DNA of 64,000 bases from Trinickia violacea (GTDB lineage Bacteria; Pseudomonadota; Gammaproteobacteria; Burkholderiales; Burkholderiaceae). Under the pieces are notes generated by a model, which was given only the letters and a program-made list of their open reading frames with translations, searched no databases and had not been told where the DNA came from. This document shows, piece by piece, positions 45,602-55,024 of this stretch. The stretch is from the NCBI RefSeq assembly GCF_005280735.1, contig NZ_CP040078.1:1426001-1490000 (forward strand). The letters are read 5' to 3'. The position numbers and the translations under genes are program-made. How positions within the stretch are numbered: the stretch's first letter is position 1; the number at the start of each line of letters is the position of its first letter.

Positions 45602-45732
45602 TGTTTCGTCACGGGGTGACCGGCTGAGTCGCGCGCATCGATCGTTCCTTCGATAGATCAGCGTGAACTGATGTAAGCGCTCGAACAAAACCAGGCGCGG
45701 TATCTTCGACGCGGGTGGCACTGACGCTTGCG

Positions 45733-46140
45733 TCATGCAATGCGCAGCGTCGTGTCGATGCGCGTGCCCCGCTTGATGAAGAGCGTGACCGGCGTCTTTT
45801 CGCAGATTTCGGCAAGGCGCGCGCGTTGCGCCTCTTCAAGCGGTCCTTCGACCGCCACGCCGCGGCGAATGTACTGGATCCCGTCGTGATCGGCATGCAG
45901 GCTGACCTCAACGGCGATCGTGGCGGCCGGCCACGTCTTGCGCTGCATGTACATACGCAGCGTGGCGGCTGTGCACGCGGCAAGCCCGGACAGCACGAAC
46001 GCGAATGGCGCGGGGCCGCGATCCTGGCCGCCTTCGTGGGGGCCTTCGTCGCCCGTCAGCGGGTGGCGGCCAGCCTCGATCGCGACGACGTAGTTGGGCG
46101 CGTCGGTCGCAAGGCGAGCAGTGGCGGAGGCGAGCGGCAT
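45733..46140 (-). CDS. OsmC/Ohr-family protein
   Basis: A 135-residue OsmC-like protein. The two conserved Cys are present in GLAACTAATL and in AEICEKTPV, the pair that reduces organic hydroperoxides in Ohr/OsmC enzymes; the subgroup resembles YhfA-type OsmC proteins. It converges on the LysR gene. A role in oxidative-stress defence is inferred from the family. Confidence 0.87.
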   Translation of the reverse strand: MPLASATARLATDAPNYVVAIEAGRHPLTGDEGPHEGGQDRGPAPFAFVLSGLAACTAATLRMYMQRKTWPAATIAVEVSLHADHDGIQYIRRGVAVEGPLEEAQRARLAEICEKTPVTLFIKRGTRIDTTLRIA

Positions 46141-46511
46141 GGGTAACTCCTCGGAGTGGCGCGATCAGTTGAATGGCATGATGCTGCGGGCTTCGCCAGG
46201 CACATGCGGTACCCCGGCTCCTCGCATGAATATGCGGTAATGCTATGCCATCATCCTAAGCCAGTCGCGTCCCAGGGGCATTGGTGAGGCGATCAAATCG
46301 GTCGGCGAAATGCTGCCGATTGCGAAGGCGCTGGGCTTTAAGGAAGATCAAAATGCTGCCGACGGCTGGGCTTCCCTCTAAGGCGCTTGCCGAAGCGGTG
46401 GAATTGCCGAACTATCAGTTCAACTCTCAGCGCGGCGAGCGTCGGTTCCACCCCGGACACCGGACCGTCAAGGCGTCGACAGCTCTATACCCGGCACGAG
46501 AGGACGTCGAC
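46141..46511. other. Intergenic region with a possible gene remnant
   Basis: About 370 bases without an intact gene. On the plus strand at 46277-46381 an open frame reads GIGEAIKSVGEMLPIAKALG then FKEDQNAADGWASL and a stop; it has coding-like composition but no start codon. It may be the C-terminal scrap of a lost gene. I do not recognise the family. Confidence 0.4.
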
Positions 46512-48065
46512 TCACCCCTCCGGCACCCCGGCCTTGCGCATCCCGTCATAAACACGCTCGCGCAGGGCCAGGAATACCGCGTTGTTACTTGGGGCGAGGT
46601 CGCGGAACTTGGCGACGCTGAAAGTGGGATCGATCCGTTGCCCGACAGCGCACGCCTCCGCTGCTTCAGCCTCGCGGCCCGCAACCGCCAACGCTGCAGC
46701 CAGGAAGAAATGGTTAAGGTTGTGGTGCGGATGGAGTTCGACCGCCTTATGCAGCGCTTCAACTGCGTCAGCGGCACGGCCCTGGTAGAGGTCAGCCGCT
46801 CCGATGTAGAAATGCCAGTGGCTCAACTGAGGATCACGTGGGCTGAGGCGGATCGCTTCGGCAACATGAGCCTTGGTCTCCGCGGGTCGCCCAAGAAGGA
46901 GTTTCATGAACCCGGAATAGGCGTGAGCCAACGCCAGATTTTGATCCAGACCGATGGCGAGCTCTAACTCGCGCAGCGCCCGTTCTGGCGCGCGCAAACG
47001 AAGTAACACCGTAGCCCGGGCGTAGTGCGCCAGCGCGTTATTGGGTGCCCTCATCAGCGCCTTCGCTGTTGCCGCATCGGCGACACGGATCTGCTCGCTC
47101 ACATCGAGAGAGACGAAGCTTCGGCGCTCCAGTTCGTAACTCTCGGCTAGTCCGACCAGCGCATCGACGTTCCCGTCGTCGAGGCGCAACGCCGCCTCGA
47201 AATCGGCTCGTGCTCGACGCGCGTCGTCCAATGAAGAGGGTTGATTTATGATCGCCCAGCCGCGCATCGCAAGGTCCATGGCGTCCATATTGTCCGGCCG
47301 TTCGCGCTCTGCCCGGCGACCCTCGGCCGCGACGAGTTCAATGCCGACCATGCGAGCAAGCCTTGCGGTAATCTCGTCCTGCATCTCGAAAACATCGGCG
47401 CGCTGTTTGTCAAAGCGCTCAGCCCAAAGATGCGCTCCCGTGCCGGCGTCGACGATCTGAGCGTTGACGCGCACGCGACTGCCGATGCTCTGCACGCACC
47501 CTTCCATGACATACCGCACACCAAGCTCACGCCCTATCTGTCGTGCATCTACCGGCTTGCCCTTGTAGGCGAGGGCTGAATTGTGTGCGATGACAAACGC
47601 CCCGGGAATGCGGGAGAGATCGGTGGTCAGGATTTCGGTGACGCCATCGGCGAAGTATTCCTGCTCTGGATCGCCGCCAACATTGGCAAAAGGCAGAACG
47701 ACGATGGAAAGTCGTGGCGCCCGCGATGCACACCAATCCCCCGGAGACCGCTGACTGTCGGCGATCAGACGCGTCGCACCGGGTCCTGAGTGCGCGGTAT
47801 ATCGTTGACGGCTTCGATACAGGACGTCCCACACTATGATCGTAATCCCAGCAAGAACAATCTCGACCCGGACATCGAGAGCCAGCGGTAACAGGCGGCG
47901 CACGTCTGCGGGCGACGCAATCTGATGGACAAACCGGGCGATCCACACCTGCGGCGCAAAACCTGTGATGGCGATGATGATGCCTGCAACAGCCCAGCCG
48001 CTGACCATTCCTCGCAGCGTCATCGACAGGCGCTTCAACGTTCGAATGGACATTGCCGAATGCAT
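46512..48065 (-). CDS. TolB-like / TPR-repeat membrane protein (adenylate-cyclase-associated type)
   Basis: A 517-residue protein. Two hydrophobic segments near residues 17-37 and 58-80 anchor it in the inner membrane. A TolB/FlgO-like domain follows at about 118-235 (LSIVVLPFANVGGDPEQEYF, ADGVTEILTTDLSRI, AYKGKPVDARQIGRELGVRY). Several TPR repeats (about 270-500) complete it. In relatives the TolB-TPR part is joined to a class III adenylate cyclase or an OmpR-type DNA-binding domain; here both are absent and replaced by membrane helices. It therefore looks like a protein-interaction or sensing module of unknown partner. ATG codons at 48065 and 48053 are both possible. Confidence 0.82.
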   Translation of the reverse strand: MHSAMSIRTLKRLSMTLRGMVSGWAVAGIIIAITGFAPQVWIARFVHQIASPADVRRLLPLALDVRVEIVLAGITIIVWDVLYRSRQRYTAHSGPGATRLIADSQRSPGDWCASRAPRLSIVVLPFANVGGDPEQEYFADGVTEILTTDLSRIPGAFVIAHNSALAYKGKPVDARQIGRELGVRYVMEGCVQSIGSRVRVNAQIVDAGTGAHLWAERFDKQRADVFEMQDEITARLARMVGIELVAAEGRRAERERPDNMDAMDLAMRGWAIINQPSSLDDARRARADFEAALRLDDGNVDALVGLAESYELERRSFVSLDVSEQIRVADAATAKALMRAPNNALAHYARATVLLRLRAPERALRELELAIGLDQNLALAHAYSGFMKLLLGRPAETKAHVAEAIRLSPRDPQLSHWHFYIGAADLYQGRAADAVEALHKAVELHPHHNLNHFFLAAALAVAGREAEAAEACAVGQRIDPTFSVAKFRDLAPSNNAVFLALRERVYDGMRKAGVPEG

Positions 48066-48412
48066 GGGATGCGAACATCGCTAGCACGAAAAGCCTTAGC
48101 CATCCTGAGGCTCAATCGTCGGGTTGCTTCGGGGGCAGGCATCAGACGCTCTGTTCCCGACTGGATCGTTGAAGAGCGTCTCACGTCCTGAAAGATAGGT
48201 AGTGAGATCCGACGAAGCAAGTGACATGGGGCAACGTCCTGGGTCGGAATGTACTAAGCGCACATCTCATTACAGTGCAATTAAGTTAGCGAACGACACC
48301 TCATGGGCTGCACTCGGCCCGATGAGGAAAATTGCAATAAGACTGGTCCTCTGCCCACTCGATAACCCGGACGCACAAACGGCGACCCCGTTCAGTGGAC
48401 AGCCATTCGACG
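48066..48412. other. Intergenic region
   Basis: About 350 bases between the TolB/TPR gene and the end of the esterase gene. I see no supported gene, repeat or clear terminator. Confidence 0.5.
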
Positions 48413-49447
48413 CTAGTGGCCGGGATACTGTGCCAACGTACGCACCGCCAGTTGCGCAAGCAACGCGTGTACTGCCTTCGTCGGGTGGATGCCGTCCCAG
48501 AAGAAATAGTCGTCAGGTTGTTGGCACGTAAAAGGCGGCGTGTCAGGGGTTACACACGGATTAATGTCATTGGTGAAGCCGAAGTCGCCCGGCGATTGGA
48601 AGATGGTCGCCATCTCGCCGGTGATGTCCATTTGCGCAATTTGAATGCCGAGTGCCGCCGAAGACGAGACGATTTGGGCTAGCCCCTGATTGAACCCGGC
48701 CACCAGGTTGAAGGCGACGCCCGCCGCGCCGGGGATGGCCTGGACAGCAGGCACCAAATCTATCCTTGGCGCATTCCAGATCAGAAACTTGTTTGCCCCA
48801 AAGTGGTGAAGCGTTTGAATACTTTGCGCGATACCGTTCAGTGAACTAGTCAAGATGGGATTCGCCGCCGCAGCAGCCTGACTTTGACTGCCCGTTTTCA
48901 GGAGCACGGTGAGATAGGCGGCGAGGGCGTCCCGAAGGTCGTTACTTCCCATTTCGATGACGTACAACGCGTCTGACGGAGCGATCTGGTTCACATCCTG
49001 GAGAAATCTCGTCACTTGATCCGGCAGATTGACCGTGTGCGGAAACGATGTGGCTCGCGCTCCGCCCACCGCATAGTTGCGCGCCTTGCCGCTGCTGCTC
49101 TGGAACGCTGGCTGGACGTTCGAGGCCAGCCCTGTACCTTGAGCGAACTGCTCGATCCATGTAGCACCGTTGCTGAAGTGGTGCCCCCCCTTTGCGTACG
49201 GGGCGATCGGCACCAGCGACTCGTCGAGGGTGTCATAAGGCGGCGTGCTCTGGATGACGTTACCCCCGAGATTCATTCCAGCCGGTGGGTGAGCCAGCAG
49301 CGCGAACGCATTGCCCGGGTCGGAAAGGCTGGTACCGAACACGACGATGCTGCTGAATGTCAATGCGGCGCCTGCGACGCAAGGGAGCAAAAGGACCATC
49401 GCAGCTACGAGGATATGCACCCACTTCTGCCTACGTGCGTTCGCCAT
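48413..49447 (-). CDS. Secreted SGNH/GDSL-family lipase or esterase
   Basis: A 344-residue exported hydrolase. The signal peptide ends near AGAA (residue 28). Block I is VVFGTSLSDPGN with Ser40, a variant in which GDSLSD reads GTSLSD. Block III is GSNDL, and block V is FFWDGIHPT with Asp318 and His321. The catalytic set is complete. It probably cleaves fatty-acid esters outside the cell or in the periplasm. It is a single gene; no autotransporter domain is attached. Confidence 0.88.
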   Translation of the reverse strand: MANARRQKWVHILVAAMVLLLPCVAGAALTFSSIVVFGTSLSDPGNAFALLAHPPAGMNLGGNVIQSTPPYDTLDESLVPIAPYAKGGHHFSNGATWIEQFAQGTGLASNVQPAFQSSSGKARNYAVGGARATSFPHTVNLPDQVTRFLQDVNQIAPSDALYVIEMGSNDLRDALAAYLTVLLKTGSQSQAAAAANPILTSSLNGIAQSIQTLHHFGANKFLIWNAPRIDLVPAVQAIPGAAGVAFNLVAGFNQGLAQIVSSSAALGIQIAQMDITGEMATIFQSPGDFGFTNDINPCVTPDTPPFTCQQPDDYFFWDGIHPTKAVHALLAQLAVRTLAQYPGH

Positions 49448-49794
49448 GTTCGTTCACCTCCATCATCTGGACCGGAAGTTCGAACCCTCCGATCTCGACG
49501 GCTATTGCAACGGGTCACGTACCTATATGTCTGTTTTCTTACGCGTGCCGGGCCATCTGTTAGCCGCCCGCCCAAAGTGGCTACGCACTTTGTTCAGGGG
49601 CAAGCGGAGTCACAGCGCGCCAGCGTGCCACGCTTTATCTTGATTCTCTAATAGGTGTTCACGCGCTGCCGATCGAGCGCGAATAGTGCGCATCGTGGCG
49701 CACGCGTCGCTCGAAGATGGCATCAAAAATACATGCGTGCGTCTTCAACATAGGTGGCGCGGCACGAAAGGGCAGTAAGTACAACCCCGGATGA
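49448..49794. other. Intergenic region
   Basis: About 347 bases upstream of the esterase gene and before a truncated surface-protein frame. It should contain the esterase promoter. No other feature is visible. Confidence 0.5.
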
Positions 49795-50322
49795 AGTTCG
49801 CGTCACAAAGCGGCACTCGTAACTCCGATCCCGATCATTACGATTCCGGCGCCGAATTCCAAGTTCTTCACCAACCTGGGACCGAGCGTCTGCACGTCGC
49901 CGGCCGTCGATTGCACTATGTCCGCGAAGCTAATCGCCGGAACCCACGTAATCATGCTCAAGGCCACAAATTCTGTGGGTGTGTCGAGTACCGCGACTGT
50001 GACCGTGCAGGCGCTGTCAGGGAACGACTACCCGACTGTCAACATCTTGAGCTACTACGACGGCGATTACAATTTCGCAGCGGGGAATGTCGAGACGCTG
50101 GTCGGGACTGCAACGGATCCCGTTGACGCGACCCTGCCGGATTCCGCTTTCGTTTGGACCGACAGCACGGACGGCTTGCTCGGCACCGGCAAGACCATCA
50201 GCGTGGTTCTGTCGGGCACGCCGGGAGTGTTTACAGACCATTTGGTCACTCTCACCGTGACGAACTCCGCCGGGCACAAGGGAGCGGCGTCCCTGCACCT
50301 CGGGGTGGGAACGATCAATTAG
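49795..50322 (+). pseudogene. 5'-truncated extracellular Ig/PKD-like domain protein
   Basis: A continuous frame starts right after a stop codon and encodes about 175 residues: SSRHKAALVTPIPIITIPAP..., then AGTHVIMLKATNSVGVSSTA and a second module with DSTDGLLGTGKTISV and HLVTLTVTNSAGHKGAAS. These are beta-sandwich modules like PKD/Ig-like repeats of surface proteins. An ATG at 49918 could start a 134-residue product, but it falls inside the first module and there is no signal peptide. I interpret it as the C-terminal remnant of a larger exported protein. Confidence 0.6.
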
Positions 50323-50579
50323 TGCTTCGCCCCGTCACCCGGCTGCTTGCACGGGCCTGCTTCCGTATGGATCGGCTGCGGCCGGCCCCCTAGCAAGTAT
50401 GAGCGACTGAATGGCCGTTCTACACTTGAAGGCTGCCGCCGGAACCGCGCTGAGTTGAATGGCGGTTCCGGGTCGTACTGCGACGCTTCCATCCGGCTGA
50501 GCGCGACCACGAAGAGCCGTACGCGAGAACGCTCCAAACGATTGCAATTGGCTCTACAACGTCCCATCAAACCCCAGCG

Positions 50580-51470
50580 TCAAGCGATTTTCGCCAGCCG
50601 CGAGTGCGGAATAGCTGCGTTGTTCGACATCGATTCGCGCACGTAGCGCGCAAATTCCAGCGCCGCCGGCTGTGCCGTCGAGGGCAATCGCAGGCAGATG
50701 GCAAACGGCGGCAGTGCAGGCAAGCCGGCCGCGTGCGGCTCGATCGTTTCCAGATCGGGCGGCACTGTCGAGACGAGCCAGGCCGTGATCGCAAGGCCGG
50801 CGCGCACCGTTGCGGCGGTCGCCTCGATGTTCCCGCTTTCGAACACCGTGCGCCAAGGGATGTCTTCGTCCGCAAGCGCGCCGAGCACCACCGGACGGAA
50901 CGCGCAGCGTTCATCCACCATCGAAAGCGGCAATGGCCGCTTCTGCCAGATATCACAGCCGCGCCCCTTCACCCACACCAGTGGCTCGATGCGGATCACT
51001 TCCCCTTCGGCTTCACTCGCGACGTATTCGACCAGCGACACATCCACGCGTCCGCCGTTCAGCGCTTCGCTGAGTTCCGGCGACGTCGCGCATACGAGCG
51101 AAAGCTCGACGCGCGGATGTGCTTCGGCGAAGGCTTTCATCGCGGGCGCGAGCGGTGTCACGAGATCGTAGGGCACGCCGACGCGCAGGCCGCCCTGCAG
51201 CGACTGAGCGGTCATGTCGGCCCAGATTTCGTCGTTCAGCCGCAGCATCTGTCGCGCCTTCACAAGAAACTGCTCGCCTTGGCGCGACAACTCCAGCTTG
51301 CGCGCCTTGCGCATGAACAGCATGCAGTCCAGCCCATCTTCGAGTCGTTTGATCTGCTGGCTGACGGCGCCCTGTGTCATGTGCAGCAGATTCGCGGCGA
51401 CCGTCATGCTGCCGCTGTCGGCGACGGTGACGAAGGTGCGGATCAGATCGAGGTCAAGGTTTCGGGTCAT
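50580..51470 (-). CDS. LysR-family transcriptional regulator
   Basis: A 296-residue LysR regulator with its helix-turn-helix in the first 60 residues (SMTVAANLLHMTQGAVSQQIKRLEDGLDCMLFMRK). The start at 51470 gives the usual short N-terminus; an ATG at 51500 is also in frame. It is divergent from a LysE-type exporter at 51573 and is probably its regulator, as in the classical LysG/ArgP-exporter pairs. Confidence 0.9.
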   Translation of the reverse strand: MTRNLDLDLIRTFVTVADSGSMTVAANLLHMTQGAVSQQIKRLEDGLDCMLFMRKARKLELSRQGEQFLVKARQMLRLNDEIWADMTAQSLQGGLRVGVPYDLVTPLAPAMKAFAEAHPRVELSLVCATSPELSEALNGGRVDVSLVEYVASEAEGEVIRIEPLVWVKGRGCDIWQKRPLPLSMVDERCAFRPVVLGALADEDIPWRTVFESGNIEATAATVRAGLAITAWLVSTVPPDLETIEPHAAGLPALPPFAICLRLPSTAQPAALEFARYVRESMSNNAAIPHSRLAKIA

Positions 51471-51572
51471 CGACGCATTAAGTCGCGTAATGGATTGCAT
51501 CAATATTATTGCCTTTTCGGATGCCCGGGCAATCCGTACAGTGCAAGTCACGATTCCCCCGGACATGCGCCG

Positions 51573-52163
51573 ATGAGCTCGATCCTGCCGCTTCTCCTGT
51601 TCGTCGCCGTTGCGACCCTCACGCCCGGCGGGGCCACGATGCTCGCCACCGCGTCGGGCGGGCGCTTTGGCTTTGCGCGTTCGATTCCGCTGATGCTCGG
51701 CATCGCGATCGCGCTCGCCTCGCTCGCCGCCGTCGCCGCGCTAGGCCTTGGCCAGCTGCTGCTTGCGATACCCGCGCTGCAGACGGCCGTGAAAGCCCTC
51801 GGTTCCGCGTATCTGCTGTGGCTCGCGTGGCGCATCGCGCGAAGCGGTCCGCCGAACGCCGGCAACGGCCCCGCGCGGCCAGTCACGCTCGTGAGCGGCT
51901 TCTTGCTGCTATGGTTCAATCCGAAAAGCTGGGCCATGACGGTGGGCGCCGCGGCGTCCTTCGCTCTGCTCGCAAGCAGCCCGGACCGGCTCGCGCTGTT
52001 GCTCGGCACGGCGTTTGGTCTCGCCGCATGCGTCTCGCTCTCGCTCTGGTGCGCGCTCGGCATGCTGCTCGCACGGCTTTTTCGCACGCCGCTTCATTGG
52101 CGCATCCTCAATCTTGCGATGGGCGCGCTGCTCGCCGCGTCCATCATTCCTACCTGGAGGTAA
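51573..52163 (+). CDS. LysE/RhtB-family exporter
   Basis: A 196-residue inner-membrane exporter with six predicted helices. The first helix carries ATLTPGGATMLATASGGRFGF, a variant of the PGP motif, and LLWFNPKSWAM is the second family signature. It is divergent from a LysR gene and followed by a cupin gene only 2 bases later. Export of an amino acid or a similar small molecule is inferred. Confidence 0.88.
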   Translation: MSSILPLLLFVAVATLTPGGATMLATASGGRFGFARSIPLMLGIAIALASLAAVAALGLGQLLLAIPALQTAVKALGSAYLLWLAWRIARSGPPNAGNGPARPVTLVSGFLLLWFNPKSWAMTVGAAASFALLASSPDRLALLLGTAFGLAACVSLSLWCALGMLLARLFRTPLHWRILNLAMGALLAASIIPTWR

Positions 52164-52165
52164 GC

Positions 52166-52549
52166 GTGTCAGTCCATCCTTTTGCCGAATCGTTCGAGCT
52201 GGAAGCCGCGTTCGGCGACGTGTCGGAATATTGGTCGCCGAAAGTCGTGGCGCAGGTCAACGATCAATACGTGAAGGTCGCGAAAGTGCGCGGCGAGCTC
52301 GTGTGGCACGACCATGCACACGAGGACGAACTGTTCTTCGTCGTGCGCGGGCATCTGAAGATCGAATACGAAGGCGGGCGCGTCGTCGATCTGCCCGCAG
52401 GCTCGATGCACGTGGTGCCGCGCGGCACGCTGCACAACCCGGTTGCCGACGAGGAATGCTGGGTCGTGCTGATCGAGCCCGTGCAGACGAAGCACACGGG
52501 CGACGTCGAGTCGCCGTTGACGAAGACGATCGACGAGCAGTTGCGTTAA
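52166..52549 (+). CDS. Single-domain cupin protein
   Basis: A 127-residue small cupin. The metal-binding motif is WHDHAHEDELFFVVRGHLKI, followed by PAGSMHVVPRGTLHNP. The start is a GTG at 52166, with GGAGG overlapping the end of the lysE-like gene. It is therefore in a two-gene operon with the exporter. The substrate is unknown. Confidence 0.86.
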   Translation: MSVHPFAESFELEAAFGDVSEYWSPKVVAQVNDQYVKVAKVRGELVWHDHAHEDELFFVVRGHLKIEYEGGRVVDLPAGSMHVVPRGTLHNPVADEECWVVLIEPVQTKHTGDVESPLTKTIDEQLR

Positions 52550-52580
52550 TCACCCTGAGCTGTCGTAATGAGCAAGCTAT

Positions 52581-53801
52581 TCAGTCATGCGAAATGATTG
52601 ATTGCGCGGGCTTTTCGGCAAACAGAAATCGGCCGAGTGCGAGCAGCGGGAAGAGCATCCCGGCGACCGCGACCCAAGTCCAGCCACCGTGCTTGTACAG
52701 CATGCTCGCGATGGCGGAGCCGACGGCGCCGCCGACGAACACGCTCGTCATGTAGATCGAGTTCAGGCGGTTGCGGCTGTTCTGGTCGAGTTGGTAAATC
52801 TCGCGCTGGCCCAGGACCAGGTTCATCTGCACCGCGAAGTCGAGCAGCAGGCCGGTGCCGACGAGCCCGAACACGCCGAGGCCGGGAACCAGCATGGCGG
52901 GCAGATAGCCGATCGCCGCCAGCGCGAGCGCGAAGGCTGTTGCGCGATGCGTGTGGCCAGCGTCGGCGAGGCGCCCGGCGAGGGGTGCAGACGTCGCGCC
53001 CATCGCGCCGACCAGCGAGAACACGGCGACCGCTGTCTGCGACAGATGGTAGTGGTTCGTCAGCTCGATCGGGACCGCGGTCCAGAACAGACTGAATGAA
53101 CCGAACAACAATCCCTGGTACAGCGAGCGCTGGCGCAGGACGGGCAGCGTCGTGACGAGGTGCTCCAGAGAACGGATCAGTTCCAGATAGCTTGCCGAAT
53201 GGCTGGGGCGCCGGTTCGGCAGCGTCAGTGCCAGCAGCGCCGTGACGATCGTCATCACGACTGCGCCGAAGCCGAACACCGCGCGCCACCCAAAGTGTCC
53301 GGCGATGAAGCTCGAGATCGGACGCGAGAGCAGAATGCCGAGCACCAGCCCGCTCATGATCGTGCCGACCACGCGGCCGCGCGTCTCGGCCGCTGCGAAA
53401 TGCGCGGCGAGCGGAATCAGCAGCTGCACGGCAACCGACGTGAAGCCGATCAACAGCGAGATTCCGAGAAAGAGACCCGGCTCGTCCATCGTCGCAGCGG
53501 CAGCGAGACTCGCGATCGATAGCACGGCGCTAATGATCATCAGCTGCTTGTTTTCGACCAAGTCGCCGAGCGGCACGAGGAAGAACAGCCCGGCGGCGTA
53601 GCCGATCTGCGTGAGCGAGACGATCAGGCTCGCGGTGCCTTCGGACATGTGCAGGTCCGGCGCGATCAGCGAAATGATGGGTTGCGCGTAGTACAGGTTC
53701 GCGGCGATCGCGCCGCAACTGAAGGCGAACAGCAGGATCAGGCTGCGCGCCATGGTCGGCGCGGTGCCGGCGCGGGCCAGGGAAGCGAGGTGGGTGCTCA
53801 T
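52581..53801 (-). CDS. MFS transporter (drug exporter type)
   Basis: A 406-residue twelve-helix MFS protein. ANLYYAQPIISLIAPDL in helix 1 and FFLVPLGDLVENKQLM are typical of YgaY/YnfM-like DHA1 exporters. The start at 53801 removes a 48-codon extension without membrane character. It is convergent with the cupin gene. The substrate is unknown. Confidence 0.87.
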   Translation of the reverse strand: MSTHLASLARAGTAPTMARSLILLFAFSCGAIAANLYYAQPIISLIAPDLHMSEGTASLIVSLTQIGYAAGLFFLVPLGDLVENKQLMIISAVLSIASLAAAATMDEPGLFLGISLLIGFTSVAVQLLIPLAAHFAAAETRGRVVGTIMSGLVLGILLSRPISSFIAGHFGWRAVFGFGAVVMTIVTALLALTLPNRRPSHSASYLELIRSLEHLVTTLPVLRQRSLYQGLLFGSFSLFWTAVPIELTNHYHLSQTAVAVFSLVGAMGATSAPLAGRLADAGHTHRATAFALALAAIGYLPAMLVPGLGVFGLVGTGLLLDFAVQMNLVLGQREIYQLDQNSRNRLNSIYMTSVFVGGAVGSAIASMLYKHGGWTWVAVAGMLFPLLALGRFLFAEKPAQSIISHD

Positions 53802-53993
53802 GGGGCTCAGTCTCGTATCGGGTTGACGGGCAATAAGTGGCGAGAGCCTGCCGCGACTTGCGATGACGCCAGGCTGCCGATCAAGTGCAGCGGATGGCGA
53901 AATTCTCGATGTGTTTGCGGCAGGGCAGAAGACAGGTCCGGGCAATAGATTTCATTCCCGGGCGGAATACCGGCGCGTTCGCCGAAGGGCGCG

Positions 53994-54950
53994 CTACAGG
54001 TGTCCCAGCAAGACGATGGTGACGCTCAGCGTCACGGCGGATAGAAGGCTCGAAGCGACAAGCGTCGTTCCCGCAGACGCGTCGCTGACCCCGTACGGCA
54101 GGCCAAAAAGGATGCCGAAAGAACCACAGGGGATCGCCGCGAGCAGGATCGCCTGTCCGGCGATCGCCTTCGGCACGGCCAGCAGGCTGACGAGCGCCAG
54201 CGCAATCAGCGGTTGCACGACGTTACTCAGCACAACGCCGAAACCTGCCTGCGCGTCGAACCTGAACGGCTGTACCGCGAGCACGAGCCCAGTCGAGAAC
54301 AGAGCGAGGCCGGCCGTCGTGTTTCCGATGATGCTGAGCGACTGGGACAGGAGATCGGGCAGCGTCCATCCGCAGAGCGACACGAGCACGCCTCCAATCG
54401 GGGCGAGTACGACCGGCTTGAGGAACGTGTTGCGCAACGCCTTGACGAGCAATCCATCGGTTTGCCGGGCTTCGCTCGAGCGGGAGGGTGCTGCGGAACG
54501 CGCACGTTCGAGCAGAAGGAGCGCCGCGGGCGACATGACGACTGCCGCCGTCGTGACGGCGATGGCGACCGTCAGGTCGCTCTCCGGGCCGTACACGGCG
54601 CGCAGTAACGGCAGACCCACCGACGCGAAATTCGGCATGCCGATCGTGACGGCCCTCACGGCGGCGGTGGCGGAATCCGACTTGAACACAAAGCGGGAAA
54701 CCAGCAGGGACACGAAATAAGGCACCAGCATCACGCCGACCAGCACCGCGATCAGCACGGCATGCTGGGCAAGGCTCGCCCGCTGCATCCTGGCGGTGTA
54801 AACAAACAGCGCGAACGGCAGCGCATAGTCCACGAGCATCGTGTTGATCGACGATAGCGGCATCGCGCCTGGTTTGACTTTCCCGGCAAAGTATCCCGCT
54901 CCCATGGAGAACAGGAATGGGATCAGCGCACTAGCGATTTTGGAAATCAT
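53994..54950 (-). CDS. AEC (auxin efflux carrier) family transporter
   Basis: A 318-residue membrane protein with about ten helices. The N-terminal KIASALIPFLFSMGAGYFAGK and the VRAVTIGMPNFASVGLPLL region fit the AEC family (malonate, malate and similar transporters). GAGGT lies upstream of the ATG at 54950. It lies about 75 bases after a haloacetate-dehalogenase-like hydrolase gene in the same direction, so transport of the hydrolase's substrate or product acid is plausible. Confidence 0.86.
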   Translation of the reverse strand: MISKIASALIPFLFSMGAGYFAGKVKPGAMPLSSINTMLVDYALPFALFVYTARMQRASLAQHAVLIAVLVGVMLVPYFVSLLVSRFVFKSDSATAAVRAVTIGMPNFASVGLPLLRAVYGPESDLTVAIAVTTAAVVMSPAALLLLERARSAAPSRSSEARQTDGLLVKALRNTFLKPVVLAPIGGVLVSLCGWTLPDLLSQSLSIIGNTTAGLALFSTGLVLAVQPFRFDAQAGFGVVLSNVVQPLIALALVSLLAVPKAIAGQAILLAAIPCGSFGILFGLPYGVSDASAGTTLVASSLLSAVTLSVTIVLLGHL

Positions 54951-55024
54951 GATGGTGACCTCTGGGCAGGCCTGCGACGTGTCGCGACCACGCCATGCCT
55001 GGCGGTGGTCGCGGCCGATTGGCC

